This document shows positions 16,030 through 29,275 of a stretch of 64,000 bases of DNA, in pieces. This DNA is from Physella acuta (Eukaryota > Mollusca > Gastropoda > Physidae): positions 248,001 through 312,000 of the forward strand of contig NW_026732982.1 in assembly GCF_028476545.1 (NCBI RefSeq). The letters are read 5' to 3'. The notes beneath the pieces were generated by a model. That model saw nothing but the letters and a program-made list of their open reading frames with translations, made no database searches and had not been told where the DNA came from. Both the position numbers and the translations under genes were made by a program. Numbering within the stretch: the stretch's first letter is position 1; every line of letters starts with the position of its first letter.

Positions 16030-18660
16030 GTCTTGTATTGTCCTATCTCTGTCCCAACATTTTTCCTGTCTCTGTCCCAACATTTGTCCTAGTATTGTCC
16101 TATCTCTGTCCCAACATTTGTCCTAGTATTGTCCTATCTCTGTCCCAACATTTGTCCTAGTATTGTCCTATCTCTGTCCCAACATTTGTCTTAGTATTGT
16201 CCTTTCTCTGTCCCAACATTTGTCCTAGTATTGTCCTATCTCTGTCCCAACATTTGTCCTAGTATTGTCCTCTGTCCCAACATTTGTCCTATCTCTGTCC
16301 CAACATTTGTCCTATCTCTGTCCCAACATTTGTCCTAGTATTGTCCTCTGTCCCAACATTTGTCCTATCTCTGTCCCAACATTTGTCCTAGTATTGTCCT
16401 CTGTCCCAACATTTGTCCTAGTATTGTCCTCTGTCCCAACATTTGTCCTATCTTTGTCCCAACATTTGTCCTAGTATTGTCCTCTGTCCCAACATTTGTC
16501 CTATCTATGTCCCAACATTTGTCCTAGTATTGTCCTCTGTCCCAACATTTGTCCTATCTCTGTCCCAACATTTGTCCTAGTATTGTCCTCTGTCCCAACA
16601 TTTGTCCTAGTATTGTCCTCTGTCCCAACATTTGTCCTATCTTTGTCCCAACATTTGTCCTAGTATTGTCCTCTGTCCCAACATTTGTCCTATCTCTGTC
16701 CCAACATTTGTCCTATCTCTGTCCCAACATTTGTCCTAGTATTGTCCTCTGTCCCAACATTTGTCCTAGTATTGTCCTCTGTCCCAACATTTGTCCTAGT
16801 ATTGTCCTCTGTCCCAACATTTGTCCTAGTATTGTCCTCTGTCCCAACATTTGTCCTATCTCTGTCCCAACATTTGTCCTAGTATTGTCCTCTGTCCCAA
16901 CATTTGTCCTAGTATTGTCCTCTGTCCCAACATTTGTCCTATCTATGTCCCAACATTTGTCCTAGTATTGTCCTCTGTCCCAACATTTGTCCTATCTCTG
17001 TCCCAACATTTGTCCTAGTATTGTCCTCTGTCCCAACATTTGTCCTAGTATTGTCCTCTGTCCCAACATTTGTCCTAGTATTGTCCTCTGTCCCAACATT
17101 TGTCCTAGTATTGTCCTCTGTCCCAACATTTGTCCTATCTTTGTCCCAACATTTGTCCTAGTATTGTCCTCTGTCCCAACATTTGTCCTAGTATTGTCCT
17201 CTGTCCCAACATTTGTCCTATCTCTGTCCCAACATTTGTCCTATCTCTGTCCCAACATTTGTCCTATCTCTGTCCCAACATTTGTCCTAGTATTGTCCTC
17301 TGTCCCAACATTTGTCCTAGTATTGTCCTCTGTCCCAACATTTGTCCTAGTATTGTCCTCTGTCCCAACATTTGTCCTATCTTTGTCCCAACATTTGTCC
17401 TAGTATTGTCCTCTGTCCCAACATTTGTCCTAGTATTGTCCTCTGTCCCAACATTTGTCCTATCTCTGTCCCAACATTTGTCCTATCTCTGTCCCAACAT
17501 TTGTCCTATCTCTGTCCCAACATTTGTCCTAGTATTGTCCTCTGTCCCAACATTTGTCCTAGTATTGTCCTCTGGCCCAACATTTGTCCTATCTCTGTCC
17601 CAACATTTGTCCTATCTCTGTCCCAACATTTGTCCTATCTCTGTCCCAACATTTGTCCTAGTATTGTCCTATCTCTGTCCCAACATTTGTCCTATCTCTG
17701 TCCCAACATTTGTCCTATCTCTGTCCCAACAATTGTCCTAGTATTGTCCTCTGTCCCAACATTTGTCCTATCTCTGTCCCAACATTTGTCCTATCTCTGT
17801 CCCAACATTTGTCCTATATCTGTCCCAACATTTGTCCTAGTATTGTCCTCTGTCCCAACATTTGTCCTATCTCTGTCCCAACATTTGTCCTATCTCTGTC
17901 CCAACATTTGTCCTATCTCTGTCCCAACATTTGTCCTATCTCTGTCCCAACATTTGTCCTATCTCTGTCCCAACATTTGTCCTATCTCTGTCCCAACATT
18001 TGTCCTATCTCTGTCCCAACATTTGTCCTATCTCTGTCCCAACATTTGTCCTATATCTGTCCCAACATTTGTCCTATCTCTGTCCCAACATTTGTCCTAT
18101 CTCTGTCCCAACATTTGTCCTATCTCTGTCCCAACATTTGTCCTATCTCTGTCCCAACATTTGTCCTATCTCTGTCCCAACATTTGTCCTATCTCTGTCC
18201 CAACATTTGTCCTATCTCTGTCCCAACATTTGTCCTATATCTGTCCCAACATTTGTCCTATCTCTGTCCCAACATTTGTCCTATATCTGTCCCAACAATT
18301 GTCCTAGTATTGTCCTCTGTCCCAACATTTGTCCTATATCTGTCCCAACAATTGTCCTAGTATTGTCCTCTGTCCCAACAATTGTCCTAGTATTGTCCTC
18401 TGTCCCAACATTTGTCCTATCTCTGTCCCAACATTTGTCCTATCTCTGTCCCAACATTTGTCCTATATCTGTCCCAACATTTGTCCTAGTATTGTCCTCT
18501 GTCCCAACATTTGTCCTATCTCTGTCCCAACATTTGTCCTATATCTGTCCCAACAATTGTCCTAGTATTGTCCTCTGTCCCACCATTTGTCCATGTATTG
18601 TCCTCTGTCCCACCATTTGTCCTAGTATTGTCCTCTAGCCCAACAGCTTGTCCTCAAGTA
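16030..18660. repeat. 23/30-bp minisatellite, 2.6 kb
   Basis: Two interleaved units, TGTCCCAACATTTGTCCTAT plus CTC, and the same start followed by AGTATTGTCCTC. Blocks recur in the same order at about 242 bp (17140 and 17382), a higher-order repeat. The long plus-strand frames (CPNICPISVPTFVL repeats) have no start context, splice or domain support, and I treat them as artefacts. Confidence 0.95.
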
Positions 18661-19149
18661 TGGGAATCATAAAGACAAACACTAGACCAGATCTCCGGGG
18701 CAGCTGACGCCACACCAACACGCCTCGCCCCGCGGGGTAGGTCAGGGCGTCATTCGGGCTAACTAGAGCGTGACGGTAGCTGGGTGGCGCTTTTTAAGTG
18801 AGGCATGGGCGCTCCTGGTGGGGAGGGGGTGGGGGAGTGAGGACCTAACCATGATCATTGACAACTGTAGCCTAATTATAGCGCAAGGGATCGATGTACT
18901 TTCTATTTTAATTAACAAAGTAATTAGATTAGCGGATTTAATTTAATTTTCTACTCGTTCGATGACACACTTGAGCGTCACATGGAGGTACTGAAATAAT
19001 TTAATTAAACACAAATAAAAGAAACTTGACTGAGTTCATTTCTCAATGGTTCCAGCGGGATGATATAATTGTGTAGGAGTGTGATATGTTCGGTCGTCAC
19101 AAAATCTGTTGCTGTTGTGGCGCTTAGAACTGTGGGTACACTGGGTCAA
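18661..19149. other. Unique intergenic block between two arrays
   Basis: A short CpG-rich part (18680-18800) is followed by AT-rich sequence. No gene is seen. Confidence 0.4.
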
Positions 19150-20570
19150 GTCAAGACCAGCGTTACCAGGCTATGTTGACCAGTTTATGTTGACAAGTTG
19201 ACCAGGTTATGTTGACATGTTGACCAGGTTATGTTGACCAGGTTATGTTGACCAGGTGATGTTGACCAGGTGATGTTGACATGTTGACCAGGTTATGTTG
19301 ACATGTTGACCAGGTTATGTTGACCAGGTTGTGTTGACATGTTGACCAGGCTATGTTGACCAGGTTATGTTGACCAGGTGATGTTGACCAGGTTATGTTG
19401 ACCAGGTGATGTTGACCAGGTGATGTTGACCAGGTTATGTTGACCAGGTGATGTTGACCAGTTTATGTTGACAAGGTTATGCTGACAAGGTTATGTTGAC
19501 CAGGTTATTTTGACCAGTTGACCAGTTTATGTTGACCAGGTTATGTTGACCAGGTTATGTTGACATGTTGACCAGGTTATGTTGACATGTTGACCAGGTT
19601 ATGTTGACATGTTGACCAGGTTATGTTGACCAGGTTATGTTGACCAGGTTATGTTGACCAGGTTATGTTGACCAGGTTATGTTGACATGTTGACCAGTTT
19701 ATGTTGACCAGGTTATGTTGACCAGGTTATGTTGACCAGGTTATGTTGACCAGGTTATGTTGACATGTTGACCAGTTTATGTTGACCAGTTTATGTTGAC
19801 CAGGTTAGGTTGACCAGGTTATGTTGATATGTTGACCAGGCTATGTTGACCAGTTTATGTTGACCAGTTTATGTTGACCAGGTTATGTTGACGAGGTGAT
19901 GTTGACATGTTGCCAGGTTATGTTGACCAGGTTATGATGACCAGGTGATGTTGACATGTTGACCAGGTCATCTTGACCAGGTGATGTTGACCAGTTGACC
20001 AGGTTATGTTGACCAGGTTATGTTGACCATGTGATGTTGACCAGGTTATGTTGACCAGGTTATATTGACCAGGTTATGTTGAACAGGTTATGTTGACCAG
20101 GTTATGTTGACCAGTTGAGTTGACCAGGTTATGTTGACCAGTTGAGTTGACCAGGTTATGTTTACCAGGTTATGTTGACCAGGTTATGTTGACCAGGTTA
20201 TGTTGACCAGGTGATGTTGACCAGGTTATGTTGACCAGGTTATATTGACCAGGTTATGTTGACCAGGTTATGTTGACCAGGTTATGTTGACCAGTTGAGT
20301 TGACCAGGTGATGTTGACCAGTTGAGTTGACCAGGTTATGTTTACCAGGTTATGTTGACCAGGTTATGTTGATATGTTGACCAGGTTATGTTGACCAGGT
20401 TATGTTGACCAGGTTATGTTGACCAGGTTATGTTGACCAGGTTATGTTGACCAGGTGATGTTTACCAGGTTATGTTGACCAGGTTATGTTGACCAGGACA
20501 TGTTGACCAGGTTATGTTGACCAGGTTATGTTGACCAGGTTATGTTGACCAACCTAGTTTGACCAGGGCA
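19150..20570. repeat. 14-bp minisatellite
   Basis: About 100 units of ATGTTGACCAGGTT with shortened GTTGACATGTTGACC variants. Confidence 0.95.
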
Positions 20571-21450
20571 TGGATTTGATCAGATAGAGCTGCACTAAAG
20601 GATAAATCTTTAGCAAAGCATATTAAATATTTAGAGGCTAAAGGCATGTTGGCTATCGAGAAACCCATCTAAGAGAGACAACTTCAACGTCAAACAACTG
20701 CTGCCTTGTAGTTGATTCTTGGGAGGACAAAAGTTATGGAAGTAATTTTGGGAAGAAAAGCTGGCTATAAACGGTGTCAACATGTGACACGCAATACTTA
20801 ATTAAGTTGGAAGAAATCCCCTTTAATTTTAAAATTAAGAACGAAGAAGAGAAATAAGAGAAAATGTTACAGTATAACAACTTAATTGGAAATATAACCA
20901 ATATCGAAACCCAAATATGCACCCATAAGCACACATCCCCCATCCCATGGCATATAGGGACCCCTAACTCAGAGAAGGAACCCCCACCCCAAATCGCGAC
21001 CCCTAAATCAGACAAGGAAACCCCACCCCATATTGTGACTAAAGATCGTGACCAAGTGAAAAAGACCCCATCGACTGACCCCTAGACCCAAGAACCTGAC
21101 CCCCCGTTCTACTACAATCCCCTAATGTAACAGAACTAAAAATCTGTTTTAATGTAGTTAACGTGAGACTAACCACTTCACTCGTACACCAATTAGCGCA
21201 TGAAACTTTTTTTTTTAAAACGTTACATCCCGCTACCCCCCCCCCCCCCCCACCCCTGCTACAGTGACCCTCTCATTAAGCTAACATTAATCTGTTACTT
21301 GCCGCTCAACCAAATGACGACAATTTCAGACAAATTTATTCAAATGTCAAAACGACATCTGGCGTTGGAGTAGCGACGTAATTGATATCAAACGATTTCA
21401 GCCGGTACAGGATTATCGATTGTTTTTCTAACAGACACCCACCATTCTGT
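20571..21450. other. Intergenic with small coding-like fragments
   Basis: A plus-strand stretch at about 20590-20681 reads LKDKSLAKHIKYLEAKGM and then a stop, with coding-like composition. A second frame at 20864-21085 has repeated TPxSxKE/PPxI units. Neither is recognised; they may be remnants of a decayed gene or element. A C run lies at 21236-21251. Confidence 0.25.
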
Positions 21451-21454
21451 TTTT

Positions 21455-22320
21455 TATAGATCGAACTCTTCTGTTTTTATAGACCAACCCCTTTTTTATG
21501 GACCAACCCCTTTTTTATGGACCAACCCCTTTTTTATGGACCAACCCCTTTTTTATGGACCAACCCCTTTTTTATGGACCAACCCCTTTTTTATGGACCA
21601 ACCCCTTTTGTTTTTATAGACCGAACCATTCTGTTTTTATAGACCAACCCCTTTTTTATGGACCAACCCCTTTTTTATGGACCAACCCCTTTTTTATGGA
21701 CCAACCCCTTTTGTTTTTATAGACCGAACCATTCTGTTTTTATAGACCAACCCCTTTTTTATGGACCAACCCCTTTTGTTTTTATAGACCGAACCATTCT
21801 GTTTTTATAGACCAACCCCTTTTTTATGGACCAACCCCTTTTGTTTTTATAGACCGAACCATTCTGTTTTTATAGACCAACCCCTATTTTATGGACCAAC
21901 CCCTTTTTTATGGACCAACCCCTTTTGTTTTTATAGACCGAACCATTCTGTATTTTATAGATCGAACCCTTCTGTTTTTATAGACCAACCCCTTTTTTAT
22001 AGACAAACCCCTTTTTTATGGACCAACCCCTTTTTTATGGACCAACCCCTTTTTTATGGACCAACTTTTTTATGGACCAACCCCTTGTTTCTGGACCAAC
22101 CCCTTTTTTATGGACCAACCCCTTTTGTTTTTATAGACCAACCCCTTTTGTATTTATAGATCGAACCCTTATGTATTTATAGATCGAACCCTTACGTACT
22201 TATAGATCGAGCCCTTTTGTTTTTATAGACCAAACCCTTCTGTTTTTATAGAACGAACCCTTTAATTTTATAAAACAAACCACTTTGTTTTAAACAGTGA
22301 ACCCTTCTGTTTTCATTCTT
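21455..22320. repeat. 19-bp minisatellite with 23-bp variant
   Basis: Units of TTTTTATGGACCAACCCC alternate in blocks with TTTTTATAGACCGAACCATT. The right end is degenerate. Confidence 0.93.
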
Positions 22321-22533
22321 TCATACTTTACAAGCACAAAGAATATAATATATCGATTTATTATCTTTCTAAACTTATCTTTATCTATCAATACTTACAT
22401 TCACTTAGTTATCATTATTTTTCTTAACTTGCCTTGACCTTCATTTACCTTTCTCTAATCTTCTGTACTTTTTACAAGATTTTATTTATCTTACTTTTTC
22501 TGTCAGTCGTGCACACTGTTATCATAACATCAT

Positions 22534-22660
22534 GGGTCGAAACGGGCGAGCGAAATTTTGACCACTTATAACGGACACATTTCTTTCAAACTTTCCGGTG
22601 AAAATAATATGCAACATCAAATTTGACTTAATTGGTTGTTTAGAGACTCGCAGCAACAGG
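22534..22660 (+). repeat. Dispersed non-coding repeat, copy 3
   Basis: GGGTCGAAACGGGCGAGCGA, TTTCAAACTTTCCGGTG and CAAATTTGACTTAATT match the block order of copy 2. Confidence 0.5.
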
Positions 22661-23774
22661 CTCCCGAAAATGTAACACCTGACACATAAACCACCATAAC
22701 ATAAGCTACTATCACCTCAACGCTTGCTATATATTAAAATATTTCAGCATGCAATTATATCAATATTGGAAGAATAAGATACTATTAAAGATATTAAGAA
22801 GGTCGTTGTAGTAGGGCCGGTTAATCTCTTGTTTGGTGTAGACAGCAACTATTCTAGGAAAGATAACTCCAAAATCAAGCAAGTGTCGTCTTGTATTTGG
22901 TTCTTTGAAGTCGGCGTAAGGGTGAAGTACAACGCTAAAAATGTTGGCATTTGGTACTGACTTGTGTTGGAGTAAATAAGGTGGTGGTGATGAGGGGGCA
23001 GGGCAAGATCGCCTATTTTAAGACCTGCGGAGCTGGGCTTTTAGATTCGGTGGGGAAGACCAACTCATATGGGGCTTTATGTGGGATAAATTTAGACGTG
23101 ACCTACTGACTTTGTTTTATGGTGAGTTGATAGATCATTAGTCGTGACCGAAAGACAGAACCATGAGCACACTTATGCTGGTTCTCCTAACATCTCTCAA
23201 CATCCACCACTTGAATCTTCTACCAATAATTTACCTAAAGATCTACTCATAGTTTACCTAAAGACTAAATAATAGATGGCTAGGGCACTAAGAAAACAAA
23301 TCGACTGTACTTTTATAACCCAACTCTTGATAAACTCTGACCCCATTTAACGTCCACCCGTGCATTAGTCTGAATACAATTATTCATGTAAGTTCTACTT
23401 AGACCGCCACTCACCGGAGTTGTATTGTTTTACTCTCCGCCATCTTGGTATAGATCAGCTGATTTCTGTAAGACGTCAGTTTGCCTGAGACATTAGGTCT
23501 CATCAGATCAAAGAGAATATGTTGGCAGGTAGGACCTACAAGACGTCAGCTGTGACAATCGGTTTTCTCGGGTGAGCGAGATTGGAGGAGAATCGACGAG
23601 ACCAACCTGATTTTATCTCCCATCAGGGCACAAGATGATCGGGGTTTGGAGGTTAGAAAGGCTAGGTCCTCGTTTTTTGTGGGGCGCTGTAAGTGCATAC
23701 ACATTAAATAAAATTGATATTCAATAACTAACACACCTATATCTCAAATATCATACTACGACATTACTCTACAA
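22661..23774. other. Unique intergenic sequence
   Basis: I see no exon, repeat array or element boundary. Base composition is mixed. Confidence 0.4.
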
Positions 23775-24930
23775 CATTACACTACAAATTCAGACTGGAA
23801 TATACAACTACAATATCCGAACTACAACATCCCACTCCAACATCACACTACAACATCCCACTACAACATCCCACTACAACATCCAACTACAACATCCAAC
23901 TACAACATCCAACTACAACATCCCACTACAACATCCAACTACAACATCCAACTACAACATCCCACTACAACATCCAACTACAACATCCCACCACAACATC
24001 CCACAACAACATCCAACTACAACATCCCACAACAACATCCAACTACAACATCCCACTACAACATCCAACTACAACATCCCACTACAACATCCCACTACAA
24101 CATCCCACTACAACATCCCACTACAACATCCCACTACAACATCCCACTACAACATCCCACTACAAATCCCACTACAACATCCCACTACAACATCACACTA
24201 CAACATCCCTCTACAACATCCAACTACAACATCAACTACAACATCAACTACAACATTACACTACAACATCCCACTACAACATCCCACTACAACATCCCAC
24301 TACAACATCACACTACAACATCCCTCTACAACATCCAACTACAACATCAACTAAAACATCAACTACAACATTACACTACAACATCCCACTACAACATCAC
24401 ACCACAACATCCCACTACAACATCCCACTACAACATCCACACAACAATATTGCACTACAACATCCCACCACAACATCCCACTACAACATCAGACTACAAA
24501 ATCTCACTACAACATCCACACAACAATATTGCACTACAACATACCACTACAACATCCCACTACAACATCACACTACAACATCCAACTACAACATCCAACT
24601 ACAACATCCCACTACAACATCCAACTACAACATCCCACTACAACATCCAACTACAACATCCACACAACAATATTGCACTACAACATCCCACTACAACATC
24701 CCATTACAACATCCCACTACAACATCCAACTACAACATCCCATTACAACATCCCACTACAACACCCAGCTACAACACCCAGCTACAACATCCAACTACAA
24801 CATCACACTACAACATCCCTCTACAACATCCCACTACAACATCCACTACAACATCCAATTACAACATCACACTACAAAATCCCACTACAACATCCCACTA
24901 CAACATCCACACAACAATACTACACTACAA
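23775..24930. repeat. 13-bp minisatellite
   Basis: Units of CCACTACAACATC and CAACTACAACATC, with an inserted ACACAACAATATTG variant that recurs three times at the start of sub-blocks. Long plus-strand frames are repeat artefacts. Confidence 0.95.
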
Positions 24931-25650
24931 ATTAAGTTTTATCATCAAGAAAATATTTTCTAATAACAAAAATGCTCGTCATCAAGTAGAAAAAAAAATT
25001 AAATCAATTCCAAAATACATTTTTCTTTCTCAAGCCAAACGGATCCTAGTGAGAAAAATATTCTAGCGACTAAATGGAACATGTCCGCCTTTCTTTCCGT
25101 ATTCTTTTCTTTTAAACCTATCATCATATTTTTCTTTTATTTAAATTTTCTGCACGCTAAACGTAGACTATATGACGTCACGTTACCTGAGACTTAGGTC
25201 ACATAATCCAGTTAGGAACTAAAAGTTTTAAATACAAACGTATTCATGACACACACAAATAGATTGATTAATCCATTCCAAGGCCGATACCATAATCCAA
25301 AGGCCGATACGAACAATCCAAGCCCGTTATCATTAAATATCAAAGTGTTTGTCTTTGTTGGCTTCTTAAAATAAAACAAACCAACCGATTTTTAACTTCC
25401 TGGGCAAATGAGCATCACAAGGGCAATAACCCAGCAGCCATTAAACGGCAAGTGCAGTGATTACGGGCCCTTGTGTTAATCAAAGCCGTTTCTTGCAGTG
25501 AATAATGAATGAAGGCCAGATGGAGTCCATTCACACAGATTGCAAGCGTCGCCTTCAGCCCGGCACTGATTGCTTTTATTGCGTGACGTAGGGGGCTGGA
25601 TCACACGCTTCATGCTGGAAACTAATTGAGCTGAGTGGACGAGTTTGGGT
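24931..25650. other. Unique sequence; candidate conserved element at 25390-25620
   Basis: No exon was found. The 25390-25620 part is non-repetitive, balanced in composition and contains no stop-free frame of note, with AATCAAAGCCGTTTCTTGCA and AATGAATGAAGGCCAGATGG. It looks like constrained non-coding DNA; this is an impression, not evidence. Confidence 0.25.
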
Positions 25651-25654
25651 GACC

Positions 25655-25930
25655 ACTGTCCACATAAACCACACTGTCCACATAAACCACACTGTCCACA
25701 TAAACCACACTGTCCACATAAACCACACTGTCCACATAAACCACACTGTCCACATAAACCACACTGTCCACACTGTCCACACTGCCCACACTGCCCACAC
25801 TGCCCACACTGTCCACATAAACCACACTGTCTACACTGGCCACACTGTCCACACTACTAACACATTGACGTCCACTGTCCACCCTACTCATACTCTAATG
25901 ACCACTGTCCACCCTACTCTTACAGTGTAG
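25655..25930. repeat. 18-bp then 9-bp minisatellite
   Basis: ACTGTCCACATAAACCAC x7 passes into ACTGTCCAC/ACTGCCCAC 9-mers, then degenerate. Both periods are divisible by 3, so several frames stay open on both strands. Confidence 0.93.
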
Positions 25931-25964
25931 GATATTGCCTTAAAATGTGTCTGGGCAGTCACAT

Positions 25965-26600
25965 ATCAAAATGTCCTGTCACAATTACCTGTCACAATTA
26001 CCTGTCACAATTACCTGTCGCAGTCACCTGTCACAGGCACCTGTCACAGTTACCTGTCACAGTTACCTGTCACAGTTACCTTTCAAAGTTACCTTTCAAA
26101 GTTACCTGTCGCAGTCACCTGTCACAGTTACCTGTCAGTTACCTGTCTCAGTCACCTGTCACAGTTACCTTTCAAAGTTACCTGTCGCAGTCACCTGTCA
26201 CAGTCGCCTGTCACAGTCACCTGTCACAATCACCTGTCGCAGTTACCTGTCGCAGTTACCTGTCGCAGTTACCTGTCAGTTACCTGTCTCAGTCACCTGT
26301 CACAGTTACCTTTCAAAGTTACCTGTCGCAGTTACCTTACAAAGTTACCTGTCGCAGTCACCTGTCACAGTCGCCTGTCACAGTTACCTGTCACAGTTAC
26401 CTGTCACAGTTACCTGTCGCAGTTACCTGTCACAGTTACCTGTCACAGTTACCTGTCACAGTTACCTGTCACAGTTACCTGTCGCAGTTACCTGTCGCAG
26501 TCACCTGTCACAGTCACCTGTCGCAGTTACCTGTCGCAGTTACCTGTCACAGTTACCTGTCACAGTTACCTGTCGCAGTGACCTGTCAGATAAAACCTGT
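25965..26600. repeat. 13-bp minisatellite
   Basis: About 48 units of ACCTGTCACAGTT with ACCTGTCGCAGTC and TTTCAAAGTT variants. Sub-blocks repeat at about 165 bp. Confidence 0.95.
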
Positions 26601-26814
26601 CCAAACTACCTGCCTTCATCACCTAACGCCGCAGAGTGTAGTAACTATGTACCTGGGTGATATGGACCAAATCAATATTTCTTGTGGATCACATTTAACC
26701 TGTAGTAAATAAAAGAATAAACTACTATTTTAAAACCCGACGGTATTGTGTTGAAGATAAATACAATAAAGCTGTTTTACGTCTCCTACTTCAGAAGTAT
26801 AAATCATAGAGACC

Positions 26815-26880
26815 TTTACATTCTCCAACTTACGCCAGGTACTCATTGGTGCTGAGTCGACTCAAAAGCGTAACGGTGCT
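26815..26880 (-). mobile_element. SINE core fragment
   Basis: CAGGTACTCATTGGTGCTGA and GTCGACTCAA are a diverged match to the reverse complement of the SINE core seen at 41.4 and 44.8 kb. Confidence 0.4.
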
Positions 26881-27990
26881 CTATAAACTATAACTAGAAT
26901 AGTATTCCAGATTCCCAGTCAGGTAAGCCTCCCTCAACAAAGATCCCTGCAATAATTGAAATATATTATTTTTAAATTTTCTAGGCTAAACAACCAACTC
27001 AAAATAATTTAGCTTGTACGGTGTAAGTGTAATGTAAGGTTCGCCATTACACCGTGATCTACTAGCCGCGATTACACCGTGATCTCACCACATATGTATT
27101 CTCAACCCCGCTGGGGCGACCCACCTTACCGCATACACAAATACCACCTCAAAAGACAACATCAAATATTGCCAATCCCACATCAAAAGCCAGCTACGGG
27201 TATTGCCCATAATGCTATCTATAATTCATTCACGACCACTATCTCGTTTTTTTAGTTGCACATAGCCAGCACGGAAAGAACAAAGTCTTATTTAACATGA
27301 CATAGAGAATATACTAAGTCATTTTCATATTTCTCTTGCTTTTCTGAATAAATTGATGAAACCTATAGTAAACATGTCATTGATGAAAGCCTCGGTTCAA
27401 TTTGCATCAAGCTTCATCGGCCGCTAAAAAGACGGCAACACATTTCGCATACGATTACAGCGAGGAATATATTCAAATTAAAACGAGGTTGAATAGAATA
27501 TAAAATTAATTAATGACCTGCTTGATAATGTCAAAGATTTCACGCCTGATTGGAAGCAAGGCAGCTCACTCTTGTGGATGAGATAAAAATCACACGGAGT
27601 TACCGTTCGTGTTTGAAACATTTAATTGCCGGCTGTCTCAGTAAATAGGGGAGAGCACCAGCCACTAGGTCAACCAACAAAAGGGGCCGTGTACATTAGC
27701 AATTACTCATCAATGATCACCAATCATCTACGTGTCTTTTGCAATATCTTTTAGCGTACTATCCATCATGTTATCGCCCACATTAGCTGCTTAATATCGG
27801 ATTTTCTGCTATTTATTATTTACTGTATTTGTAACCACACTTTTTACACATATTCTCTGCTATATATTTAAAGCGTCGTCGCCTCATTTGATGTAAGGCA
27901 CACTTCGAATATAGATATAAGCAAAAATAGTACTTGTGTGTACATAAGAAAAAAAAAAAAAAAATAGTACTTGTGTACACAATGTACACA
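26881..27990. other. Unique intergenic sequence; candidate conserved element at 27340-27760
   Basis: No coding exon was seen. Within 27340-27760 there is no tandem repeat, an octamer-like ATTTGCAT, TTAATTAATGA and ATCACCAATCATC. This suggests a regulatory block, unproven. Confidence 0.25.
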
Positions 27991-27998
27991 TTCTAAAC

Positions 27999-28207
27999 CA
28001 GGGGTCGGCAACCTTTTGAAGCGGAAGAGCCAAAAGTTACAATTTTCAAAATTTCCCTGGTTTTAAAGAGCCACTAACATTTTTTTTTATTTCAAATATT
28101 TTATTTTTTTATTAAGATTATTAGTATTTATTCAAGGAGCTGGAGAGCCGCATCTTGATATCAAAAGAGCCGCATGCGGCTCGCGAGGCGCAGGTTGCCG
28201 ACCCCTG
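27999..28207. mobile_element. hAT MITE (family C) with perfect target duplication
   Basis: Perfect 16-bp inverted ends CAGGGGTCGGCAACCT and an exact 8-bp target duplication TTCTAAAC on both sides (27991-27998, 28208-28215). The interior is AT-rich with AAAGAGCC motifs (AGAGCCGCATGCGGCTC is palindromic). Non-coding. Confidence 0.93.
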
Positions 28208-28326
28208 TTCTAAACGATGTTAGCTAAGCTAACATATTCGAAAACACGTCATTTGCGATACGAATGTCCTCCTTTGAGTTTAAATTGACTGGATATTTTG
28301 TAATAATAAACAGTAATTTATGCAGA

Positions 28327-28680
28327 TATATGATCCCCTCCTTTCCCCTCTTCCGTCTCTCTCCACTACCCCTACCCCTCTCCTCCCTCTCCAATAACCC
28401 CCCCCTCTCTTTTTCTCTCTCCACTACCCCCCTCTCTTCACCCTCCACTACCCTCCCCTCCCTTCCCCCTCCACTACCCCCCCTCCCCCTCCCTCCATTC
28501 CTCCACTAACCCTCCACTTTTATTCACCTCAATTCCTACTTACTTTCTCCTCTCTACCCTCCTTCTACGCTACATCTATACCTTCTCTCATTTTCCCTTT
28601 TCCTCCCTGAACCCTCCTTATCTTTTTCCACTACCCTTCCCTCTTGCTCCCTAACCCTCCCCTCTCCCTCTAGTCAAATG
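28327..28680. repeat. Polypyrimidine tract (CT-rich)
   Basis: A 350-bp almost pure C/T top strand (CTCTCCACTACCCC-like units). Mirror symmetry could allow triplex (H-DNA) structure. Confidence 0.8.
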
Positions 28681-28879
28681 GTCAAATGTACCATGTTTAG
28701 CTCACACCAGTGCTGCTTGTGTCTAGATAGAACTTCATCCTATAGCCAGTCTGAGGAGGGGAAGGGGGGGTTCGGGGTTTTTCTTTGAGGCTCCATAATA
28801 TTCTCTTGTAATCAACACAACTACCGCATTTATTAATCAGTTATTGAAGAAGGGGGGGGGGTACCTTAAGCACCAGCAT

Positions 28880-29275
28880 TCTGTGGTAGACGTTATCCGT
28901 GACAATCACACACAACGATCACACGTATGTGTGCTCAGTTTAATAAACAATCACACACATCAAGCACACATAGCTGTGTTCAATTAAACAAACAATCACA
29001 CACAATCACACACATGTGTGTTCAGTTAAATAAACAATCACATATATTGTGTTCAGTTAAATAAACAATCACATATATTGTGTTCAGTTAAATAAACAAT
29101 CACACATATCTGTGTTCAGTTAAATAAACAATCACACATATCTGTGTTCAGTTAAATAAACAATCACACATATCTGTGTTCAGTTAAATAAATAATCATA
29201 CACAACAATCACACATATCTGTGTTCAGTTAAATAAACAATCATACACAACAATCACACATATCTGTGGTGGTTG
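28880..29275. repeat. 31-bp minisatellite
   Basis: About 11 units of AATCACACATATCTGTGTTC plus AGTTAAATAAAC. Each unit holds a short CACA(N)TGTG inverted repeat. Confidence 0.92.

Noticed and set aside
16265-18638. Very long plus-strand open frames (CPNICPISVPTFVL repeats)
   Set aside because: They are readings of a 23/30-bp satellite in several frames at once, with no start context, splice support or domain.
24450-24963. Two overlapping HYNIPLQHP-rich frames
   Set aside because: They come from the 13-bp CTACAACATC-type satellite; overlapping frames encode the same words.
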